NCBI GenBank assembly: GCA_032209605.1
Contig: JASFXZ010000013.1
Span: 11,305,901 to 11,369,900, forward strand
Origin: Mactromeris polynyma
Taxonomy: Eukaryota > Mollusca > Bivalvia > Venerida > Mactridae
Length of the DNA: 64,000 nucleotides
Direction of reading: 5' to 3'
This document shows positions 24,566 to 49,600 of the stretch, one piece after another. Numbering within the stretch: position 1 is the first letter of the stretch; each line of letters starts with the position of its first letter. Under the pieces are notes generated by a model. It searched no databases. It was not told the DNA's origin and saw nothing but the letters and a program-made list of their open reading frames with translations. A program made the position numbers and the translations under genes.

Positions 24566-26576
24566 TGACGCAAAAAACTATCTACATGACACCTTGCATG
24601 TACAATAAATATATTTTTTGCGTTGACATTATTTAATTGTTTTAAATTGTTTTAAATTATTATATTAATGCTTTTTCTAATGTAATACAGATGTTGCAGT
24701 TGTTTAGACAAATCACCTGTATAACTTATATAAAATAAATTGAAAAGCATTAAAATTGATATTCATTTTATGTTTTATATATTTTTTTATAAATCATTCC
24801 GTGTTCATTGGCACATGCACGTAATACTCAAAGTATACAATTCGCTTCAATATCGTATCTTCAACGTAAAAGAGCGAAGCTCGATGTTTTGCAAAACTTT
24901 GTTTGATGACTTCAATATGTAGTTACGTATTCTCTCTGTTTCATAATTATTACTAGTAATTAATATATATAAAATTGCTTTGCTCAGTATTAGAAATGAT
25001 ATTATACAATCCTTAAAATGTCAGTACCAGGCATTAGTATAGTCAACGACGTAAACGGTAGAAAAATCAAAAATCAAACTAGAGTATAAAGTCCTACATG
25101 AATGATTATCATTATGTTTTTATGGATGCTAGGTTCATATTTCAGAACAGAGTAAATTTATGAGTAGGCGTGAATCAACCAAGACTTAGTGTTGGTATAT
25201 TATATTATATATTTTACGCATGTATATATATATAATATACAGGCCCATAGCTTGAGGCAAAACTGATTTAACCGAGGCAATGAATGCGGGGTCTGGGAGT
25301 GTCCTCCCCCAGAGGGGTGCTTACAGAAGGGTTCACCTGCGTTTTCTGTTTATTTATTGTACCAGTGAAGTGATTTATCAAGTGCAATTTTGTTTTATTG
25401 TAATCGCATGAATCGAAAGAAATGGGAATTTTTGATGTCCCACAGCTGAAAAATGTCCAAGTAGTCGAATGGCCAAACCATTAAGACTATAGTCCTCCAC
25501 GATTGTTTGGAAATTTTAACCAACGCAGCTGCCTCGGTGTGCCTCAGCATAGCTACGCCCTGGTATATACAACTTTTCTTCCCCCGTTTACTTAAGAGTT
25601 ACGTACATATGAAAAGTACTATATCATTGAACCAGTAATACCAATGCATATAAAGACGATGCTTTTCTTTAATCATTGCTGCAGAACGATAATTGTCAAA
25701 CTCATTTATATACTTGACTTAAACATAAATTAAGAAATAAGTACCCATAATTGCGATTGGTATCTATCCGGGTTATTAAGCACATGTTTATTGCTCAATA
25801 AATTTAAATGAAATACGTTCTGCATTATGTTCAAAAGTTAAGAAATATTTAGTTAAGAAGTCAAAAAATGTTCGATGTATAAGCTATCTCTTTCCAACCA
25901 ATTTTTATGTAGAAACAAATTTCTATTTGTTTTTTTTATGGTTGAACTATTCCATATAATTTCTTTAGCAAAGTTGCTTATTGAATTTGTTTTATTGAGC
26001 ACCAGGATGCAAATGTAAAATTAAATTTCAGTTTATCTGCATCTGTTTTACAAGTATTATACGTATTTAAAAATATTTATATAAATGTTATGAATTATTT
26101 TGCATTTAGCATTATTTCTGGTATGATTCTTTTGACCGAGCTGACCTTACTGAATTTAAGAATAAATCGATATCTAGCATTTTCGGTCCTCCATTTTCAT
26201 ATGTTTGGAAAATCATATTTCGGGATATTTTATGAGGTTAAGAATCTCACAGAAAGTCAAACATAAGAGTTTTATTTTTTTAATTCTCTTTTCTTTTGTT
26301 TGAACACGTGATATATAATGGGCCTCTTATGGGTGAAATAAAGTTATGCGTTTAGTACCTATGGTTTTGGTGATTTCAGGTTTTGGGAAATTCTACATGA
26401 TCGGTCATTCATTCACTGGGACCAATATTTATGAACCAACACCCAACACAGAGCCGTAAATCCCAGTGTACGTGACATTAGACTCTAATGTAATCTAGGT
26501 GGAATGACGCTTTTGAAATTACATAGCAAACTCTAGATCGACCGGGCGCTTTATTAGCCGCATGAATAAGGGAAAA
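24566..26576. other. Intergenic, upstream of PSMC5
   Basis: AT-rich. A possible TIR element lies at about 25231-25561 (CAGGCCCATAGCTTGAGGCA at left; inverted CAGGGCGTAGCTATGCTGAG at right). The 240 bp before 26577, with a CACGTG at about 26305 and CpG-containing sequence from 26500, is the likely PSMC5 promoter by position. Confidence 0.4.
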
Positions 26577-37824
<11,248 letters not shown>

Positions 37825-39205
37825 AAAATGGTTCTGTGATCTGTGTTTTCATCATGCATTCTGTCATACTCATCATATGAACTGTATCTTACCTACAAGG
37901 ACCGTCGGATGCTTGCAACCAAATATTATCCTGATGGTTGTCTTTAGATATCATTAAGTTTTAAATATTCATAAAGGTGTTTTAGAAACAATTTAATGTT
38001 TGATATAAGTTTCAGGCTTTGTTCGCAAATTTAACTAGCTTACTTATATTTTTATTCAAAATGGTTATCAGTATCAAGTTGGTCAAGGCAAGTCTTATTG
38101 GTTGCAAACATTTGACAGCCCTCTTTCATTTGTTACAGTTCATATAGGCATGTCAACGATATTTGAAAAGTAAACTGTTAATGGTATATCAACTAGTTGT
38201 ATTTAGAATGAATGTGTTAAAATGCTGTGCTTGAGGTACTCCACTTTCATCGAAATGAAAAGATACATAAATGGTGGATAATATGATTTTGGGCATACTG
38301 ATTCGTTTATCAACTATTCTTGTTGTATACTTCATGTTATTGTTATGTTGCGTAACAGGTTATAAGGTGTTTAGATTTGTAGAATTACAATCCCTTGTTT
38401 AACTGTATCATACTGATGCAAATGTTAGATGAAAAACCAGCTATAATCGATATAATGCTCTACTCAAAAGCCATGTGCCAGTAAGCTGTAAATAGAGATA
38501 TAAGCCTACTTGTTTGGTTAGCAATTATGAAACAATGAGGATTAAAGTAGTTGTATTTTGTTGTGAATAAAAGGAATTTAAAGTTTCCTTCTTAAAAAAG
38601 ACCGTTCCTGTTCCTTGTGATTTCTCAAAACATTTAATGCAAGTATTTCTGTTTTGAATATAAAAATGTTGCCGCAATGTTTTGAGTTCAAGTTCTTGAC
38701 TGTGTGTGTACCAGTGTGCGTCTCTTGTAGCTGTTATGTTGATATACGTGGTTCGAAGAATTGACGACAGATGTGTGCATGTTTCAGTGTTTACACAAAT
38801 TGTGCTATGTACCATAAATAATCTAAAAAAATTCATGTTCTAATTAAAAGCGAGACTATAACTTCATGAATGATTACAACTTTAGTGTGTGATGGAATAT
38901 ATGCTATGGTAATGAATGTTGGTACTGTGTTAACAAATTGTTCTAAACTCAAATATTCATTGAGAACACATACTAAGGATGGTTCTTGATATACAAATTG
39001 TGCTCGGTAATAATCGTGCCTGGATCAGGGATGTTTTTAGAATGTTTATGGTACTGAAAGTGTATTTTTGTTGTTCAAAGTAAGTTTTTGATGTTTTTCT
39101 CAAAACGATTTCCATAGTTATAAAATGCATTGATGTATAATTTATCATTTATCAAAGAAGAATAAAAGTCTTCAAAAAACTTTGGTGATTTATATTATTT
39201 ATGTA
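37825..39205 (+). other. PSMC5 3' untranslated / downstream region
   Basis: No open frame of note. Polyadenylation signals AATAAA occur at 38566-38571 and 39161-39166, giving likely 3' ends about 0.75 and 1.35 kb after the stop codon. Confidence 0.6.
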
Positions 39206-39394
39206 CAGTCAAACCTGTGTTAAAGACCACCTGCGAACAAAGACCACTATTGCAAAACCTGTCTGCAAAAACCACCAATTTTATTTCCCATCAGACCATT
39301 TTCAATGATATTTAATCTGTTAATAGAGACCACCTGTAAACAAGGACCACATTTTGCTGTTCCCATGGGTGGTCTTTACAGACAGGTTTGACTG
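39206..39394. mobile_element. Tc1/mariner-like miniature element, copy A (189 bp)
   Basis: Inverted ends CAGTCAAACCTGTG and, inverted, CAGTCAAACCTGTC are flanked by TA (39204-39205, 39395-39396). The interior repeats GACCACC/GGTGGTC in inverted pairs. It is the same length as, and nearly identical to, 46332-46520. Confidence 0.9.
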
Positions 39395-39396
39395 TA

Positions 39397-40521
39397 CTTC
39401 TATTCTAGCCATCAAAATGTACTACTTACTGAATTCTCATAAAATCTTGAACTGTGGTCCCAGAGATTAATTAAATTGTGAACTGTCACTGTGGGATTTT
39501 TGTCATAGATTCTGTAACAGGCTGAGGTATCTTTAAGTATTTAAAGAATTGATGAATATTAATGTGATTTACTTGCTGTGAGCAATTGCATGGAAGTCGA
39601 AATACTATAAATGGAAGTTTCTATACATTGTCATATTCAGCAAATAATTTAATGTCTTCAATAGCCCACTTCCTTACACTTAGTTAATTATAACATATGA
39701 AGTTATCTTGAGCCTGTAATCTTAATGCAACTTCTTTAAAAATTAACCACAAAATTTACCTATCCCCCCCCAAATTTGCCACTGCGATATTAGGTTAAGC
39801 ATAATCACAAGTTGATACATACTCGGTACATTTAAAAACGCACAATTGTTTACCGACCGTGCTTCATTAAAATTCATTTCATTACTTTGAATCTCCTTTT
39901 TTATGAAAATTCTTATGTTGATTATCATGAAATTTAGTATACATGTTAGGTACACATGCAATAATATTGTGTCAAGTTCTTTTCTTGTATCCTAAAAGTA
40001 GGTCAATGTAAATTTAGAAATCCCGTATTGTGCGTTTCTAAATGTACTGAGTATATATTTATTATGTGACAAAACTGACAATGTGGTCATATGCTGAGGA
40101 AATATTAATAAAATGATTTCCATGGTGTTCAAAAAATAATGTAACATGTCTTTGATACCACCTTTAAATTAACATCAATTTTATATTGTCTCCCTTATGT
40201 TTATAAATTTTTTATCTTTCCTGTAACACATTGATCATCAGTTGAGTTTATAATGGCAAGTTTTGGAGACATATGGTGAGATACATGTGGCATCTTGGCA
40301 AAGGAAAAAGCATCAGGGAAAAGGGGAGATAATTTGTTCCAACAAAAATATCAAGTAAGGAATAATATGAAACAAATTCACACTATGCAGATGCTATTCA
40401 TATTTGGTCATATAAATAAACAAATGATTCTAAATTTCTTTTTTTTAATATGAAACATGGTGTTTCTATTTTCAACAAAACTACACAATCTTAACACAGT
40501 ATGTGCAAGACAATATCGCCA
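39397..40521. other. Intergenic region between the convergent PSMC5 and ESS2 genes
   Basis: AT-rich DNA with no gene or clear element seen. The ESS2 polyadenylation signal lies at its right edge. Confidence 0.6.
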
Positions 40522-40527
40522 TTTATT
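40522..40527 (-). terminator. ESS2 polyadenylation signal AATAAA
   Basis: AATAAA on the minus strand, about 137 bp after the ESS2 stop codon at 40664. It is the nearest canonical signal. Confidence 0.55.
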
Positions 40528-40663
40528 AGAAATAACAAAACACAAAGCACTGATCATTCATCAACAGGACACAGATGTAATCTTAAAACACAGCCGACTG
40601 CAAGAATTGAAGTCCTCGTGTAAAAGTCACCTCCATTTAAATGTGGAAAAAAGTATGTTATAT

Positions 40664-43600
40664 TTAAAAGAAGTCCGTAGCTCTTTGTCTTTTTGTCCCC
40701 GTTGTTGCATCATCAGATAATGTTTGTTTATCACCACTAGTTCGTTTTTTCGGAAGCTGAAGTAAGTTGTCCGTTAAGAAAGGCGTTGAAGACTGACTTC
40801 GATCACTTCCTGGTGTGGATACACTACTTGGTGTCCCGCACAATGGAGTCTTTGATTTAGGGGTCAGTTTAGGAGTCAATTTAGGGGTTTTGTCCCCATG
40901 ATGTCTGTGAGTGGGTGATGGTGAATAACTTTGACGCAGAGCTTTGTCAGTACCCGAGCCTACGCGAATCCGACTCCCAAAAAGGCGCTGTGCAGCAGGT
41001 GATAATGAACTTATTCTTTCTAAAGAGCTTTTACTGCCAGGTCTGCTGCCAAAGGTTGTTCCAGGACTGAAACAAAAACAGAATAAATTGAAATAAATTG
41101 AAATTGTATATTCAAGCAACTGACAAATTCCTTTGTAGAAATCTGCTTTTAAAAAACAAAAACAAATGAGCGCTGCTGTGGGATTTACAACCTTTTCTGT
41201 AAGTGACATAATTTCAAGGAAACGCAACATGTGATATCACTATTTGCAAGCAGGAAACAATATTTACTCTTATTGTCACTTCGTTTTCATATTGCCATAT
41301 GAGGCAAATATTGCTTGCTGCCAGTACATGGTAACGTCACATGTGACATTTCTGAAAATGACATCACTCAAAGAAGAGGTTGGAAATCATACAGCGGCGC
41401 TCAAATGTATATTTATTTATTGTGTTTAATCCCATTTTCAGCCATAGGAGTTGGTCAATAGACCCGATCTATTTTTTGAAGAATTTATCATCAACCAGTT
41501 CTAACTTGCCCTTCCACAAGTAACTGACAACTTTTCCACCAATCAGAGGTGGAGGACAAAAGGGGTCGCCAAATTGTCATGGAAGGACCATAACCTGCCT
41601 CGCCCTGGAATCAAACCTAGACCTTCTGGGTGACAGCCCAGTGTTATACCAACAGAGCTAACCGGGCGGAATAACCTTGGATGCCTAGACATGACTCTTG
41701 TCTAACATATGTAAGAAATTTCACTGGATGGCCTTGAAGCATTTCCAGCTGGATGGATATTATCTATATACTAACAAATGTACAGACTGACAGTGCCAAT
41801 TCTATGAACCTCCCTTAAGGCGCAAAACAACATTTGCACCAAACGATACATGTTTATCAGTAGAACTAGAAATGAGTCCACCGGATACAGGTACCCCCAC
41901 TTTACTTAATCTCCTTGGTGGAGATCGACATTAAACTTCGGGTGTACAACTTAACATGCTGATATACATTTCTATTAAGTTGGAAGACTGTAGGTCTAAC
42001 AGTTCTGGAGACAGGAACAACACAAGTTCTGTGGGATGGACGGACAGATGGACAGACAAGTGTAAATTTAAATTGTGGGGGGGGGGGGCACAAAACTGGA
42101 ATAAATAGGCATAGTGTCATTATCTATCAATACTTCCAACTATTAGAGCAATGTGGAATTAATGCAGTGATATCTTACCTAGCCAGTCTCGAAGCCAATT
42201 TTAAAGCATATTCTTTTTTATCACGGTGTTGTTTACTGGCTTTTTCTGCAAGTTCAAATGCCAGCAGATCTCTTTTTGGAACATCAGGAATCTACAATGA
42301 AATGGCAAAAGTAATATATAAAGCTTGTATGTTTGAAGAACAGAAGCCTGACTTCTACACGTATTATCTTGCACATATTTGTAGCAATTCTGTTCATAAG
42401 ACATTAAAGAAGCGTTCAATATATCAAGTCATTGACCAGGGGTTCCATTTGACCCTGGGGTTGACCCTTTGAACCCTGGAATTTCCAACAATCCACATTT
42501 TGACCCTTATGGCTTTGGCTGAAGGTCAATAAATATCAAAATGACCCTTGAGCATCAGCGCCCTGATTGACATCAGCCAATTATACTTCTTTATGTTTTT
42601 GACATTTATGAAAGAGTAACAAACACACACTTTAACAAACTTTTCCTCACAAACAAACTAAGGGTCATTTAAGAGTCTCAATTATTTTTGGGTTGCTAAA
42701 GCACGCTTGACTGTATACAAGTTGAACTATATATCGTAAAACCATAACAAATCTAAACACCTACTCTTCAAAATAAAAATATTTTCTATCAACATTTCTG
42801 GAAGTAATATTATACCAATAACATAAAACAATTCATATTTATAAGCCAAACATATTTAAAGGTTATAGCTCTTACAATATACCAGAACAGCACATATTTT
42901 TTGTTCGGTTTAACAGAAATTGATGATTAATGTAAATGTACTGTAATTGAGTTTTAACTAAAATCTTACTCTAAATGCTGGGGCATCAGAGGGAACTAAT
43001 GGAGTGTCGGTGGAGCTGAGTTGCATCGGAGTCCCTTCAATCTCTCCCCAAGTCATCAGTGGTGATTCATTCACCCCTGGTGCCGGCGATGGTGTAGCCA
43101 CAAAACCATAACCATTCACTTTTGGCGACATGCCAATTTCCATTTCTTTCCCATCATGCCCTATTTTCCCAGAATGCATTAAAGCTTTATCACTAGCTGC
43201 TTGTTTTAAAACTTCCTTGCTTTTCATATTATTCCACGGATTTAAATGGAAGCGTGTATTTTCATGAACAATTTTTCTGGGTTTTTTCTTTTTCAGTTCT
43301 AGCAATTCCTCTGAACTTAAATCTTCTCCATCGGGAATATACATGAGTGCATTTCGTGTTTTATATTTCCAGCTGTCTACACCAGCTTTTCCGTCGGTTA
43401 TTGCTGCCTGGGTTTCTATACTCGGCAATGCAAGTCTGTTGTCTTCCTCCTAGTAAAATATAGCACAATAACTATATAAAACAATACCAGAGCTAACAAT
43501 CATAAAATCTGCTTAGAAAGGTAACAAATTAATGTTACCAACTAAAAGTTTATATCTGCAATTGTTCATAAGTATGTAATATACATATACATCTGTAGTA

Positions 43601-46600
43601 AACTCAACCTATAACGATATTCAAAGGACGGTAAGATTTATATTGTTGTATCCAAATACTGTTATAGCCAAGGGCGACTTTTCTCATTGATGAAATCGGA
43701 AGTTAGAAGGGAGCGTAATATGCTTGATTAGGAAATCTTTGTTAATTATAAAGTTGTTAAAGCAATTCTTGCAACGAAATATTTGAATTACATACATTGT
43801 ATTAAGCAGGGTTTTCCCTAGGATTTTTCCGGTAGGGGTCCTTGGACCCTCGTGTTTGACAAATTGGGGGGTTCTTAGTAAATTTATAGGGTCCCAGATA
43901 TGCAGTTTATACTTGACAAAGGTTTATTTCAGGGGATGCACACTTAGTAGAAAATGGAGTCCCTAGAAAGAAAAGGGAGCCAGGGACTAAAGATTTCTGT
44001 GTCAGGGAAATCCCTGTGTTTAATAAGGTTTTTATATTATCTAAAAGTCATTTTATCACAAGAAACCCCAACAGCTTTTGAAATTTGTGACGTAGTTAGC
44101 TTCTGTCTTACTTTCGTTTTTCGAACCAGATGTAGTTCCGTATCCATCTGACTTTCGTCACAAACTGTTACATAGGTTTCGTCAACTGATTGCATTTTTT
44201 TTGAAGCATGGAAATTAAGAATTATAAATATATAAAGGAAGTGAGCATAAATACATATATTCACACATGCATACAAACACCAATCAACTCATACACACAC
44301 ACACAGCTACACACACAGTATATTACAAGAATCAGGTTGCACTGTTTCTTCGAAACAGAAACAGATTTCTAGAGACATTGTATGATAATGTGAAGGCGCA
44401 ATGTGCCTGGTTAACATAATGCTTGGTTACACAACACGATCAGCGTCACCACCGCGCTTACAAATTTATGGGTTGGAACTAGACAGTTGTTTATATTACC
44501 GGCATTTCACATACATCTTTTGTTCGCAAATTGACGAGCATCATCAAGCTTTGATTAGATAATTGATTACGATTCACTGTGTATAAAATTGGTGTCAATC
44601 AAGAGCAGATGCATTAACCAGTTCAACAGTCAAATGAGTATCCTCAATCAAACATATCACACTCCCTTCTTACTTTCGATTTCATCTGCGGGAAAAGTCG
44701 AGCATGGATATATAACAATATTTGGATTCAACGCTATTAGAAAAGTACACTTCACTACCTGACAACATGATATGAGATGCACAAACTTCATACCTGCTTT
44801 CTACTGGTTTCATTTTCAAACAACCATGCATGCTTTTCTCTGTGTTTCGTTTCCGACTCTTCAAGAATTTGACCGAAGGAATCATTGTCTTCACTCGTGT
44901 TCTTGGATAGGAATGAATCCAAATGAACCTTCGACAGAGATGGCTCCTCTACAATAAGAAACCAGATACGTTGATGTTTATGAAATGTGTTGAAAAACAT
45001 TAGAAGGTGACATTTGTGTAAATATCTATGGTTATCATAATTGGACATATATCTCTTATGGTGTGTATATTCAGTTTAAGTAATCTTGTTGATTCGCGAT
45101 CGCTTAGTAAAATAAACTTGTAAACTTAACAGCACGTGATTTCGCGAAAGAGAGCAGACAGAAAATCGCGAAAAAATACGATTTTGATCAATTTTTCTTC
45201 CTTTTTTGACAAATTTTAGGATTTTTCATGAAAATAATCGGGAGCCACGACGACATCGCGTTATAATGGATATCGCGCTATATCCAACCGCGGTGTAACA
45301 GAGTTGCAGTGTAATAATGTATAAGTCTATTGTATATATACATATGTATTCTGAAGTTTTATTTGTAATGTTTATGAAAAAGGCCACAGGACTTTCATTT
45401 GACTTGAAATTTGCAAAATAAGAGTCTTTGACTCTTGAAATTTCACATACAGGGTCAAATTTACATTAAAGTTTACAGACGTAATATTAGTGTCATTTTT
45501 TCCCTTCAACTTATGAAATCTAGTGAGAACCCCTCATGAACATACTCCAATTAAACAGAACCAACTTATACATGTGCATGTCAGTCATAAATTGGAAAGC
45601 AGATGCTTAGAGAACTAAGTGTCAGCCACTAAACATGAAGGTAGTGCATTAGCCCCCCCCCCCCGAACAAAGTCAGGATTTCATCGCCTCATAGGACACT
45701 GCAACTTTTTTCCAAAATCTCCAAAGCAGTTCTCATTATGAGCATAGCATGCATCAGAATTCAGATTAATTTAATTTGTATTTTACTAAACACATAGCTA
45801 ATAATCACCCGGATTTGAACTTTCTCCAATTTTCTCTGTGAGATTACTTTGACCAGTATCTGGTCTTAGAGTTCGAGGTCGCTCTCCTCGATCCGGTGTG
45901 TCAAAGTTGGCTGGTGATGAACCTGCAGGAAAATGTAAAATACATCATAAAGAACAAGAATGCTGTAAATTGTACATATATATCTATCATACCGATACTT
46001 TATTGTGATATACGACAGTGGATGCCTGGAAAAACGTTTGTTGGTAGCTTTAAGGGTAAGCTCTCTTCTTGGGACACAGACGCATTATCTGTCATATTTT
46101 TAGGACATAAGCGAGTCTTTGCAAGCGGCTTGCAGATTGCCTATGGGTGCATGTCGAAATGCCTATTAAAAATAGAAAATATGAGTTGTGGAAGAGTTAT
46201 AAAACAGACGAAGATTATGAAGGTATCGGAATAATCACCGTATATGGGAAAATTGAACATCATTTGCATATTGTAAGAGGTCAAGGGGCCACTCAGAGTC
46301 TCTGACCCAGTCAGGGTAACAGTCCTATGTACAGTCAAACCTGTGTTAAAGACCACCTGCGAACGAAGACCACTATTGCAAAACCTGTATGCAAAGACCA
46401 CCAATTTTATCTCCCATCAGACCATTTTCAATGATATTTAATCTGTTAATATAGACCACCTGTAAACAAAGACCACATTTTGCTGTTCCCATGGGTGGTC
46501 TTTACAGACAGGTTTGACTGTACACTTAATTTGATAAATATGAGCACAATATACACTGAACAGGCAATTGTTATGTATAAACTATAATCTTTATAATATT

Positions 46601-49600
46601 AGAATGAAAAGAGCATGTTTAAGGTCCTTATAACACTTACATATAGAATTAACCGTGTCAGGTCGTTTAGAATATTTCATTTGCAGTTCCCTTAATTTCA
46701 CTAAATCATTTTTCTCAAGTGCTTCAAAGTATTCGGTCTGTGCTTTCATCTTAGAGAGGTCTGGAAAGAAATCTTTCTCGATGATTTTTTCCAATTCCTG
46801 AAAAAAGAACATAATTATTTTCATGTAACCAATGGATTTTTTTAAACCTTATAAAAATTTAGTTATTCAATGACCAGTTCAATAAACCTAGGAGACTTTA
46901 TGGTTAAGATACTTAAAATGCTAAAAATACAACCCCTTTGATATTATAATACATAGTTCCCACATCTACAATATTTACCTCCCTAGTTCTTAACTGTCGG
47001 CCATTTTTATAGGAAAAACTGATAAGCCCTTATAGGAGTAATTACCAAATAGGTGATAATTGAGAAAATACCAATAGATTTTGCATGTGACATCCACTTT
47101 TTCTTCAACTTATTGAACCAAGTGCCCACATGAGCATAACAGCCATAATGAATGTTATTTTATATATCAGATTAGTTTATCATCGTTAACATTATATTCC
47201 CCATAAACTTTAAGGAAATTTGCCTATCAAAATGGCTGACAATTCAGAAAAAGGGATGTAAATATTGTAGATGTGAGAACTATGTATTGGTCAATTTAAT
47301 TGCCTTGGTGCTTCATAAAATATAGTCTCTCATACTCATAGGCCATTTGAATTTATGAAAGATGAAACATCTGATAATAAAAAAAATATGTATAATTTAT
47401 GGATTTAAAAATATTACAAGATGCCACATCATATTGCAAAGCGGCTAATACATGCGAAGTGAAAGTAAAATAACAAAATAAAAAATACATGTATTTATAT
47501 AATTATGGTAAAATGAGGGTCAACCAGTAGTTAGTGAAACTAAAAATGAATGAACTAACGCCTCTATGGACTATGATCAATAATAAAACAACACAAAAGG
47601 CTAACACTTGAAAACAACAACATAGCTGAGTGAACATAATAAGCAAATGGATAAGTCAAACAATGAACAAAAGAATCATAAGCCCATTACTTGTGTTACA
47701 TAAATTTATCAATTTAAATTTTAAAATTGCTACGCCAAGACAGGTCTTTTTCAGACTATCTGACCCATTCCCATAGCCAAATATATGTTTTTTCCCCAAT
47801 CAGAAAAAATCCTAACCAGAGGAACCTAAGAAAATTGTCTGCGGGAGCAACCTGGTATATTTTGACAGTTGATATAAGAAATGTAGATTAGAATGCTTGC
47901 TTATAGAAAATTTAGATAAGAAAATCTGTTCTTAAATTAAACTATGAAATTCCCAAGATAGGCAAATTTTATGACAGACATTTTCCCAATTTATCTAGGG
48001 TCTTTTCCCCAAAATGGACATAAAAAGGCCTGCAAGAATTCTTAATAAGACTTAGAATAAAAAAAAAATATTTTTACACATATTTTACCCGATCCTCCAT
48101 ACATGCATAGATAAAAATAAAAGAAGGGACCGAGTTGACTTAGCAAAATTAGGGGTTGAGTTGGTAAGGGGCCGAGTTGGTTAGGGGTCGAGTTGTCCCG
48201 AAGCCAAATGAGCCTGTACGCATCTAATATTTTTGAAGTAAATCAAGGGGAAAAAGTGTGCCCAATGTGGGGCTCAAACTCATGGTAAAGGGTCATCTCG
48301 GCCCACTTACAGTCTCGGCCCGGTCCGACTCGGCCCGGTCCGACTCGGCCCACTTTTGAAGTACAATGAATATGCAAAGTTGTTCACACATTCCGGTCCG
48401 ACTCGGCCCACTTTTGAAGTGCAATTAATAGGCAAATTTGTTCACACATTTCGGCCCACTTTTGAAGTGCAATTCGGCATATTAAAGAATGTGATAGAAG
48501 TCGTATTTTTAATAGCAATGAAAAGACGAAGATATTCACACATTCGGCATATTAAAGAATGGTGGTTGAGTCTTTAATTGGTGCTCATAATTATTAAACC
48601 GTTTGAATTGAAACCCTTATAAACATCAATGAACTTTGATGTACAATATGAATGAAAAAGATACAGTTAATAATGTAATTAAAAGAGAAGGTGCAACATA
48701 CAATTACGTTGAGTAAAAAGTAATCAATATAATACATGAAGCTCCTTGGTATCTCAATTAGACCTTAGTTCAGGTGCTTTGACTTTGCTTAATATTCGTT
48801 TGGATTCCAATTAGACTGTGCTATTGTGATTTATTGTCTGTGTATGTGCTTAATTATTATTTATATATATTATACTTGTGAAATATAACTGTTTGTGTTT
48901 ACGGAATTTTGTGATTTTGTGATTTGTGTGAATTTCTCGCGATGTATCCGTGCATTGCGTGTGATAAGGAAGTAACAGGACGCCAACAAGCCGTCGATTG
49001 TGACTGGTGTAAGAGATGGCAGCACCGTACCTGTGGCACTGGTAAGTCATAATTTAATTTATAGAATCATTTGTTGTGCATTGATATACGATGTAATATT
49101 CATTTTCTTTTAGATTTAGATTTTCATTGATATTATTTTCCAGAGAGTCAACAAGTCTTCAGTGGTGTGGCGCTGCAATTGTCGATCTAAGGGCGCCAAC
49201 TGTCCCGTCCTAATCCATCAGAAGGGAATTGTTTTTGTGCAGACAAATGAGCACATTCATCCTAGTGTACCAGACGAGGAGTTGAAAAGAAGTGTGTATA
49301 CCAAGGTACGTAATATATAAAACTTAGCTATTTCTTACATTATCGCGTTTACCTTCTCTCCATATACCCAATATAATGGATAAGTCGACATCGAAGCTAA
49401 TTTATACTTTAGTAAATGACGTGATAATTAAAAATAGTCAACACCGTAATTACACATTATTGAGTTCCACATTTTATTTGTTGTTACCATTATGCAAACC
49501 GTTGTGTAATTTCAGATTCGGAAGGCTTCAAAGACAGACGTCTTCAAGAAAGCTATGATGATAGCGGAGGACGCTTTGATCGAATTGTGTGAGCCTGCTG

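Noticed and set aside
41600..41669. Possible tRNA gene on the minus strand
   Set aside because: The A and B boxes belong to a SINE whose body recurs at 31.5 kb.
45380..45540. Possible diverged CAGGGGTTCC-family element
   Set aside because: Only scattered words match (gagtctttgactc, agggtcaaat, tagtgagaacccct); ends and duplication are absent.
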